Part shown: positions 58,237 to 64,000 of the stretch, piece after piece
Numbering within the stretch: position 1 is the first letter of the stretch
How the letters are laid out: each line of letters opens with the position of its first letter
Assembly: GCA_031367325.1 (NCBI GenBank)
Contig: JANLPQ010000022.1
Coordinates: 32,158-96,157 of the forward strand
Direction: 5' to 3'
Source: JAAFIP01 sp031367325
GTDB taxonomy: Bacteria; Pseudomonadota; Gammaproteobacteria; Burkholderiales; Burkholderiaceae_C
Length of the DNA: 64,000 nt
Translations under genes and position numbers: made by a program
The notes under the pieces: generated by a model
Database searches by the model: none
Told to the model about the DNA's origin: nothing
The model's input: only the letters and a program-made list of their open reading frames with translations

Positions 58237-59850
58237 TTAAATTTCTAGGCTAAGCTGCTGTGCGGCATCGCCCGCTGGCTGCGCTTTGCGCGGTGCGGCG
58301 CGTTTGCGCACGCCTTCACGCGCGGGGTTACGCGAGCCGTGTTTTTGGTAGACGGTTTGTGCCTCGTCTTTTACAGCTTTCTCGGCTTTTTTACCGTAGA
58401 TGCGCTCTTTGGCTGCGCGGGCAGCGGCTTGCAAATCGACTATCGGAGCGGGGTAGTTTGCAGGCGGCACAAGCGCTTTCCACGGCTCGTGGATAAATTC
58501 TGGCGCTAGATGGGCCAGCTCGGGCAGCCAGGTGCGAATAAAAATGCCGTCAGGGTCTTGGTCATAACTTTGCTTGACCGGGTTGTACACGCGCACGGTG
58601 TTAATACCCGTGACGCCGCTTTGCATTTGAAACTGGCTCCAGTGAATGCCCGGCTCATAGTCGGTAAACAAGCGCGCCAAGTGGCAGCCGGTGGCGCGCC
58701 AGTGTAGCCACAGGTGGTAGCTGGCAAAGCTAACCAGCATAGCGCGCATGCGAAAGTTAATCCAGCCCGTGGCCTGCAGGCTGCGCATGCAAGCATCGAC
58801 AAACGGGTAGCCTGTGCGCCCAGTAGCCCAAGCAATCAGCTTGGTTTCTTCTTCGGGTGTTAAGACGCCTTCATTGCGCAGATTATCAAAACCCCGGTGC
58901 ACGTTGCGAAACTCAATGGCGCTTTCACTTTCTAGCTTTTGGATAAAGTGGCAGTGCCAATGCAAGCGGCCTTCAAAACTTTTAAGCGATGCTAAAAAGC
59001 CTGTGGGCCTAGCCTCGCGCGGCAGCGCCATCAGCTGGGTGCGCCGCGCCCAAGTGGCGTACACCGCCTCTTTAATTGACAACGTGCCCCACGCCAAGTG
59101 GGGTGATATGCGCGAACAACTGTCAGCCCCGGTGAGCGGGCTAGACATCTCGGCACGGTAGTTTTGGCCGCGATGGCCGAGAAAGGAAAATAAATCACCT
59201 TCGACCTGGCTGCGGCCACCCTTTTGCCGTTGTGGCGCATCCACGTCTTGCATGCCTAACTGCGGGGGTGATAATTTGCCACAATGCAGGGCTTGTAGCG
59301 CAGGCGGCAACGCTAGCCACTGCACACTGCGCGGCACATCTAGCGGTGGGGTTTGCATGCGTGCGGCCCAATGGGCGCTCCAGCGGTCACGCCCGCCGCC
59401 GCGTGCGTGCAGGGCGCGGATAACGGCGTTGCTAGGGAATTCGCGCCACAGCACGCCCTGCACTTTGCACCACTGCGCCACGGCTTTGTCGCGCGTGTAG
59501 CTCCAGCCATTGCCAGTTTCTTCATGGCTAACCAAGGTGAATGTACCCACGGCGGCTTTTAGCTGGGCCAGCACTTGCAGCATATCGCCATGGCAGCGCA
59601 GCAGTGCACCTTGTGTGTCAGCAATCTGCGTTTGCAGCTCGGCCAAGCATTCGTTAGCAAAGCCTAGGTGGCGCGCCGAGGCATCGGGCTGCTGCCAAGC
59701 TTGGGGCTCGTACACCCACAGCGGCAGCACGCTAAAGCCGTTTTCAGCCACTGTGTCAACGCTATGCAGACGCGCCTGCTCAGCGGCCCACACCAGTGGT
59801 GCGTGGTCGCTTAATCGCAAGTCTTTTTTAAACCAAACTACGCAGTGCAT
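58237..59850 (-). CDS. photolyase/cryptochrome family flavoprotein
   Basis: A 537-residue protein. Start ATG 59850 gives the canonical MHCVVWFKKDLRLSDHAPL; longer in-frame extension is not family-like. An N-terminal alpha/beta domain with SHEETGNGWSYTRDKAV precedes the FAD-binding helical domain: SSPLTGADSCSRISPHLAWG, RLHWHCHFIQKLE, TGYPFVDACMRSLQATGWIN, RAMLVSFASYHLWLHW and DYEPGIHWSQFQMQSG. These Trp and Asn positions are those of DNA photolyases. Whether it repairs CPD or (6-4) lesions or acts as a blue-light receptor cannot be settled. The basic C-terminal tail (GVRKRAAPRKA) may bind DNA. Confidence 0.88.
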   Translation of the reverse strand: MHCVVWFKKDLRLSDHAPLVWAAEQARLHSVDTVAENGFSVLPLWVYEPQAWQQPDASARHLGFANECLAELQTQIADTQGALLRCHGDMLQVLAQLKAAVGTFTLVSHEETGNGWSYTRDKAVAQWCKVQGVLWREFPSNAVIRALHARGGGRDRWSAHWAARMQTPPLDVPRSVQWLALPPALQALHCGKLSPPQLGMQDVDAPQRQKGGRSQVEGDLFSFLGHRGQNYRAEMSSPLTGADSCSRISPHLAWGTLSIKEAVYATWARRTQLMALPREARPTGFLASLKSFEGRLHWHCHFIQKLESESAIEFRNVHRGFDNLRNEGVLTPEEETKLIAWATGRTGYPFVDACMRSLQATGWINFRMRAMLVSFASYHLWLHWRATGCHLARLFTDYEPGIHWSQFQMQSGVTGINTVRVYNPVKQSYDQDPDGIFIRTWLPELAHLAPEFIHEPWKALVPPANYPAPIVDLQAAARAAKERIYGKKAEKAVKDEAQTVYQKHGSRNPAREGVRKRAAPRKAQPAGDAAQQLSLEI

Positions 59851-59958
59851 TGTGTTAAGTGTACGCAGCCATAAATGCCCGCACATCGCACCAGACTTTG
59901 GGTGCAGATTTTTGGTTAGGTTACGGTGCAGCAGCCCTGTGCATTTACACTTGACACC

Positions 59959-60693
59959 ATGCACACTTGGCAACGGTTTACCGCTATAGCAACAGGCGTC
60001 GCTGCCCTGCACGGCGCGGCGCTATGGGCTGCGCACAGCTACCGTGTGCGAACCGATGCTACTGACAAGCCACCTGCATTGGTGACACGGTCTGTAGAGG
60101 TGCCTAAGCAGCCGTATGCTGCACCCGTTGCCTTGCCCCAGCCTGCACCTGAGACGTCTGCTGCGCCTGTACCAACCTCTACGCCAGCCAAAACTAAGGC
60201 AGCAACAACTGCCTCGGCTAAAACGGCAACGCCACCCGACGCAAAATTGCCAGCCATTACGCTGGCATTACCCGCTGTCAATACAGCCCCTGCACCCGCA
60301 GTTGACGCGTCTTCAGTGCCCGCAGGCGCTGCTGCTACGTCAAGCGTTGCAGCTACTACGCCATTGTCAGCAGAACAAACTGCAAAAACCAGCGCTGCGC
60401 CAGCGCCCAGCCAATTACCCGTTACCGACGCTGACCATGCTGACACGCAATACCGCCACCCACGCCCCGCCATCAGTATGCGGCTGGGCGAGGCAGGCCG
60501 TGTGATGGTTCGTGTGCAAGTAGGAGTGGACGGCAAAGCACTGCAAGTACTGTTGCTAAAAAGCAGCGGCTACACGCGGCTAGATGACAACGCGCTAGCG
60601 ACTGTGGCGCGCTGGCGTTTTAAACCCGGTTTGCGCGGTGGCGTGCCCGAGGTGATGTGGGTGGAGCAGTCAGTGAACTACGACGCACCTTGA
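59959..60693 (+). CDS. TonB-domain protein
   Basis: A 244-residue protein with an N-terminal membrane anchor (about 5-22), a long Pro/Ala/Thr-rich periplasm-spanning linker (45-160), and a C-terminal TonB domain: GRVMVRVQVGVDGKALQVLL then SGYTRLDDNALATVARWRFK. It would carry energy from ExbB/ExbD to outer-membrane receptors or serve a related cell-envelope role; no exbBD or receptor genes are nearby. ATG 59959 is preferred over GTG 59926 because it places the anchor directly at the N-terminus. It is divergent from the photolyase gene. Confidence 0.85.
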   Translation: MHTWQRFTAIATGVAALHGAALWAAHSYRVRTDATDKPPALVTRSVEVPKQPYAAPVALPQPAPETSAAPVPTSTPAKTKAATTASAKTATPPDAKLPAITLALPAVNTAPAPAVDASSVPAGAAATSSVAATTPLSAEQTAKTSAAPAPSQLPVTDADHADTQYRHPRPAISMRLGEAGRVMVRVQVGVDGKALQVLLLKSSGYTRLDDNALATVARWRFKPGLRGGVPEVMWVEQSVNYDAP

Positions 60694-60722
60694 GTCTTCA
60701 AACAACCCATAAACAGCCAGCT

Positions 60723-62279
60723 TTAAACAGCCAAATCAAACACAGCCATGCTCTCCACATGCGCAGTGTGCGGAAACATATTGACCATACCCGCTGCCGT
60801 GCAGCGGTAGCCCGCTTTGTGCACCAGCAGCGCTGCGTCGCGCGCTAGCGTGGCGGGGCTGCAGCTAACGTAGACGATGCGTTGCGGGGGTGTCCAGGTG
60901 GACAAATCTGCTGGCACAGGGGCGGTTTTGCCTTCTTCAAGTTCTGGTGTCTGTGGCGTGTTACCCAAGCGTTGTTGGTGCAAATCAGCCAACGCGGTTA
61001 CCAGTGCAAACGCGCCTTCGCGCGGTGGATCGACCAACCATTTGTCGGCTGCACCGTCGGCTACCAGCATGGGGCCGGTCATGTCAAACAAGTTTCTTGC
61101 TACAAAAGTAGTAGCTGCTTGAGCAGGTTTTACTTGGGTTATTGGCGTATTTTGCTTATATTTTTGATCTAAATGGGCCTGCAAGTTGTCATTGGCTCGT
61201 TGCACCAGTGCGTCGCTGCCTTCAATGCCCAGCACCTCGCGGGCCTGCGTGGCCAGGGGCAGCGTGAAATTGCCCAGGCCACAAAACCAGTCAATCACAC
61301 GTTCATGCTTTTGCACGTCTAAGAGGCGTAGCGCGCGGGTTACCAGCACGCGGTTGATATGCGGGTTGACCTGCGTAAAGTCGGTGGGTTTAAACGGCAT
61401 GGTGATGCCGAAGTCGGGCAGTGCGTAGCTTAAAACCTCGCCGCCTTCGTCCAGCAGCTTCACCGTCTCTGGACCTTTAGACTGCAGCCACCACTGCACG
61501 TTGTGTGCTGCAGCAAAATCGCGCAGCTTGGCCATGTCGCCGTCAGATAAAGGCTCTAAGTGGCGCAGCACCATGGCGGTCACGGTGTCGCCGCAAGCCA
61601 GCTCTATTTGCGGCAGCGTCTCGCGTGCGTCCATGCTGGCTACTAGCGCGCGCAGCGGCAGCAGCATGGCGCTAACGTGCGGCACCAAGATGGCGCAGCT
61701 TTTTATGTCGGCCACGTAGCGGCTTTTGCGCTCGTGAAAGCCAATTAGCACTTCGCCTTTTTTAATTACGTAGCGCACCGACAAACGCGCCCGGTAGCGG
61801 TAGCCCCAGGTGGGGCCAGAGATGGGGCGTAGCACCATGTCAGGCTTGACCTTGCCTAGGTGCCACAACTGGTCTTCTAGCGCACGGGCTTTAACGGCTA
61901 CTTGCGCCGCTGCGTCTAGGTGCTGCATTTTGCAGCCGCCACAGGCACCTTGGTGCAGTCCAAAATGTGGGCAGCCGGGCGTGACGCGCTGAGACGATTC
62001 TTTGTGAATCTGCGTCAGAGTACCCATTTCCCAGTTGTTCTTTTTGCGGTGAATTTGCGCGCTGACTATTTCATACGGCAACGCACCTTCGATAAACACT
62101 ACTTTGCCGTTGTCTGCACCGTCCGCATCGTCGCTGCTAATGCGCGCGATACCTTGCGCTTCCAGGTCGAGCGATTCAACGTACAGCTTGGGCGGCGGCG
62201 GGTATACCTTGACGGTGCCGTCTTCGTTAAGCACTGGCGGCTTTGGCAAGCCTGCGTTTTTTTTGCGTGAGCGGCCCAT
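60723..62279 (-). CDS. rlmD: 23S rRNA (uracil-1939-C5)-methyltransferase
   Basis: A 518-residue class I methyltransferase with an N-terminal TRAM-like domain (LYVESLDLEAQGIARI). The iron-sulfur cysteines are in PGCPHFGLHQGACGGCKMQH, the SAM motif is IDWFCGLGNFTLPLA, then WLVDPPREGAFALV and the catalytic Cys in IVYVSCSPATLARD. It methylates U1939 of 23S rRNA. Start ATG 62279 lies 4 bp after the dut stop, so the two are translationally linked. A dispersed repeat copy at 61100-61165 encodes TPITQVKPAQAATTFVARN between conserved blocks. Confidence 0.93.
   Translation of the reverse strand: MGRSRKKNAGLPKPPVLNEDGTVKVYPPPPKLYVESLDLEAQGIARISSDDADGADNGKVVFIEGALPYEIVSAQIHRKKNNWEMGTLTQIHKESSQRVTPGCPHFGLHQGACGGCKMQHLDAAAQVAVKARALEDQLWHLGKVKPDMVLRPISGPTWGYRYRARLSVRYVIKKGEVLIGFHERKSRYVADIKSCAILVPHVSAMLLPLRALVASMDARETLPQIELACGDTVTAMVLRHLEPLSDGDMAKLRDFAAAHNVQWWLQSKGPETVKLLDEGGEVLSYALPDFGITMPFKPTDFTQVNPHINRVLVTRALRLLDVQKHERVIDWFCGLGNFTLPLATQAREVLGIEGSDALVQRANDNLQAHLDQKYKQNTPITQVKPAQAATTFVARNLFDMTGPMLVADGAADKWLVDPPREGAFALVTALADLHQQRLGNTPQTPELEEGKTAPVPADLSTWTPPQRIVYVSCSPATLARDAALLVHKAGYRCTAAGMVNMFPHTAHVESMAVFDLAV
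61100..61165 (+). repeat. dispersed repeat, copy inside rlmD
   Basis: CTACAAAAGTAGTAGCTGCT then TGAGCAGGTTTTACTTGGGT and CGTATTTTGCTTATA. Antisense to rlmD, it encodes KPAQAATTFV. Confidence 0.88.
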
Positions 62280-62283
62280 AGTG

Positions 62284-62730
62284 CTAAGCCTTGCCGGTAG
62301 AGCCGTAACCGCGCTCGCCGCGCTGCGTGGCCACAAAGTCGTTCACTATGTTGAACTGCGCCTGTACTACGGGCACGATGACCAGCTGGGCTATACGCTC
62401 CATCGGCTCGATAGTAAAGGCTACTGGCGAGCGGTTCCACGCGCTGACCATCAGCTGGCCTTGGTAGTCGCTGTCGATCAAACCTACCAGGTTGCCCAGC
62501 ACGATGCCATGTTTGTGCCCCATACCCGAGCGCGGCAGTATCAACGCGGCAAAATTCAGGTCATTTAAAAATATCGCCATGCCCGTGGGCACCAGCTGCC
62601 ATGCATTGGGCTGCAAGGTCAGCGGCTCGGCCAGGCAGGCACGCAGGTCTAGCCCCGCGCTGCCGGGCGTGGCGTAGGTGGGCAGGTTGTCGGTAAGGCG
62701 AGGGTCAAGAACTTTAACGTCGATTTTCAT
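62284..62730 (-). CDS. dut: deoxyuridine 5'-triphosphate nucleotidohydrolase
   Basis: A 148-residue trimeric dUTPase with the five family motifs: PGSAGLDLRACL, LILPRSGMGHKHGIVLGN, GLIDSDYQGQLMVSAWN, EPMERIAQLVIVPV and the C-terminal GERGYGSTGKA. It hydrolyses dUTP to dUMP and pyrophosphate, keeping uracil out of DNA. Start ATG 62730 gives MKIDVKVLDPRL, the family start. It lies downstream of coaBC, the common coaBC-dut order of proteobacteria, with a dispersed repeat in the 235-bp gap. Confidence 0.96.
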   Translation of the reverse strand: MKIDVKVLDPRLTDNLPTYATPGSAGLDLRACLAEPLTLQPNAWQLVPTGMAIFLNDLNFAALILPRSGMGHKHGIVLGNLVGLIDSDYQGQLMVSAWNRSPVAFTIEPMERIAQLVIVPVVQAQFNIVNDFVATQRGERGYGSTGKA

Positions 62731-62803
62731 GGCGGGGTTTTGAAGGATGGTGGCGTGTGACAGTATGCATAGCCTGCGCAGGCTATGGTTGCATTGCACT
62801 AAT

Positions 62804-62860
62804 TACTATAAATTTAATAGCTGCTTGAGCAGGAAATACGGCTCCAAAGCACTATTTACC
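62804..62860 (+). repeat. dispersed repeat, intergenic copy between coaBC and dut
   Basis: ACTATAAATTTAATAGCTGC then TTGAGCAGGAAATACGGC and GCACTATTTACC. Confidence 0.9.
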
Positions 62861-62965
62861 TGCTAATTTTACCAGTTCAGCAAGAGGCTTTTGCGCAAAT
62901 ACCTGCAGCAGAAAACTACCTCGCTACTACAGCGTTAGGGTGGTTTGCGAAAGGTAAAAAACTAA

Positions 62966-64000
62966 CTAGCGCGGCAGCCGCTGCGCAATCTCACGCACCA
63001 GTTGCCGGGCCAACTGCAGTTTGGGCGCACGCGCCATTTCTTGGCTGCCCTGCGCATCTACCAGCAGTAGCGCGTTGTCGTCTTGGCCAAAGGTGGTGTG
63101 GCCAATGTTGCCTACCAGCAGCGGCACACCTTTGCGTGCACGCTTGGCCGTAGCGTGGGCGAGTAAATTTTCACTCTCGGCGGCAAAGCCTACGCAGAAT
63201 AATTTACCGCTGGTGGCGCGGTCGCTTTGGGCGATGGTGGCCAGTATGTCGGGGTTCTCGATAAACTCCATCACTGGTGTTTTACCTGATCCATCTTTTT
63301 TAATTTTCTGGTCTGCAGGTGTTGCAGGCCGCCAGTCGGCTACCGCTGCGCACGCTATAAATATACTAGCTGTTTGAGCATTATCTACGGACGATTCCAG
63401 CATATTGACTGCGGATTTTACGTCTACACGCGCCACACCGCGTGGCGTAGGCAAGCTAACGGGGCCAGCCACCAGCGTCACCTGTGCCCCGGCCTCATGT
63501 GCGGCCCGCGCAATGGCAAACCCCATCTTGCCGCTGCTTAAATTAGTAATACCGCGCACCGGGTCAATCGCCTCAAACGTGGGCCCTGCGGTAATCAGCA
63601 CATGCTGCCCTGCCAACACCTTGGGCTGAAAAAACGCAATCACGTCTTCTAGCAGCTCTGCAGGTTCTAGCATGCGCCCATCGCCCGTCTCGCCGCAGGC
63701 CTGAAAGCCACTGCCCACGCCCAGCATGTGCGCACCATCGGCAGCCAGCTGCGCCATGTTGCGCTGCGTGGCAGGGTGCGACCACATCTCGCGGTTCATG
63801 GCGGGGGCTATTAGTAAAGGCACAGGCTTGGCACTGCCTTGCACGCTGTCTTCGCGCGGACGCGCCAAGCACATCAGGCTTAGCAAATCATCTGCCCGCC
63901 CGTGCAACAGCTTGGCCATAAAGTCTGCCGACGCAGGCGCAATGACAATGGCGTCGGCCTCACGGCTCAGGTTAATGTGCGGCATATTGTTAGCCTCACC
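62966..64000 (-). CDS. coaBC: bifunctional phosphopantothenoylcysteine decarboxylase/phosphopantothenate-cysteine ligase, 5' end cut off
   Basis: The frame is open to the window edge (EANNMPHINLSREADAIVIA), so about 60 N-terminal residues lie outside. CoaC part: APASADFMAKLLHGRADDLL, APAMNREMW and the catalytic Cys in QACGETGDGRMLEP. CoaB part: ITAGPTFEAIDPVRGITNLS, SSGKMGFAIARAA, then KIKKDG with the essential lysines. It makes 4'-phosphopantetheine for coenzyme A. A dispersed repeat (63354-63405) encodes DNAQTASIFIACAAVADW, replacing the usual strand before AAVADWRP without breaking it. Confidence 0.95.
   Translation of the reverse strand, partial: GEANNMPHINLSREADAIVIAPASADFMAKLLHGRADDLLSLMCLARPREDSVQGSAKPVPLLIAPAMNREMWSHPATQRNMAQLAADGAHMLGVGSGFQACGETGDGRMLEPAELLEDVIAFFQPKVLAGQHVLITAGPTFEAIDPVRGITNLSSGKMGFAIARAAHEAGAQVTLVAGPVSLPTPRGVARVDVKSAVNMLESSVDNAQTASIFIACAAVADWRPATPADQKIKKDGSGKTPVMEFIENPDILATIAQSDRATSGKLFCVGFAAESENLLAHATAKRARKGVPLLVGNIGHTTFGQDDNALLLVDAQGSQEMARAPKLQLARQLVREIAQRLPR
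63354..63405 (+). repeat. dispersed repeat, copy inside coaBC
   Basis: GCTATAAATATACTAGCTGT then TTGAGCATTATCTACGG. Antisense to the gene, it encodes DNAQTASIFIA. Confidence 0.8.

Noticed and set aside
1..64000. CRISPR arrays, tRNA or rRNA genes, phage structural genes, toxin-antitoxin or restriction systems
   Set aside because: No regularly spaced repeats, no tRNA cloverleaf signatures and no genes with hallmarks of these systems were recognised on either strand by reading. A tRNA or defence-gene search program was not available to confirm absence.

Overview
The window reads as chromosomal DNA of a betaproteobacterium of the order Burkholderiales, most likely the family Comamonadaceae (Rhodoferax/Polaromonas-like). 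This rests on the gene complement (yqeY, pmbA, an AddAB-type nuclease pair, rho, gcvTHP, ppsA/ppsR, coaBC-dut-rlmD, several TRAP/TAXI transporter genes) and on a short dispersed repeat with the core TAGCTGCTTGAGCA, of a kind I associate with this family. No tRNA, rRNA, CRISPR array or intact insertion sequence was seen.

Layout. 1-10 kb: copper chaperone fragment, yqeY, a PhyH-type dioxygenase, pmbA, a CPBP-like membrane protein, the signal recognition particle RNA gene (ffs), a secreted protein plus alkaline phosphatase pair, and a cupin-TetR-SDR cluster with two matching dyad operators and a frameshift in the SDR gene. 9-17 kb: a leftward operon of AddB-like nuclease, AddA-like helicase-nuclease and a BaiN/HI0933-like flavoprotein. 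17-21 kb: trxA, a degenerate histidine-kinase-like gene and rho, flanked by intergenic repeats. 21-27 kb: a leftward run of PQQ-type sugar dehydrogenase, pseudouridine synthase, trhO, thioesterase, DMT exporter and SDR. 27-37.6 kb: ETF-ubiquinone oxidoreductase, three tandem membrane-anchored TAXI proteins, a DenD-like epimerase/dehydrogenase, a DctPQM TRAP transporter and a converging OtnI/Hyi-like isomerase, together suggesting four-carbon acid-sugar uptake and oxidation. 37.7-44 kb: a tandem glycine riboswitch driving gcvT-gcvH-gcvP, then a GNAT and a DMT exporter.

44.1-53.9 kb is an accessory island. A second, truncated and frameshifted copy of the 3' end of ppsA lies at its left edge, and the intact ppsA at its right edge is followed within a few bases by an IS91-family transposase remnant. 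Between them are broken genes (vanadium haloperoxidase N-terminus, beta-carbonic anhydrase, DMT exporter C-terminal half, IS66 tnpA/tnpB pieces), a gamma-glutamyltransferase that looks GC-rich, and two copies in opposite orientation of a module pairing a large ATPase-LuxR regulator with a DUF4242 protein. One module is intact and the other retains only the C-terminal end of the regulator.

53.9-64 kb returns to core genes: ppsA and its regulator ppsR, a membrane protein of unknown function, a photolyase/cryptochrome, a TonB-domain protein, rlmD, dut and the start-truncated coaBC.

The most unusual genome-wide signal is the dispersed repeat, with about 17 copies. More than half lie inside protein-coding genes, and the sense-oriented coding copies have all lost the TGA that the repeat consensus would place in frame.
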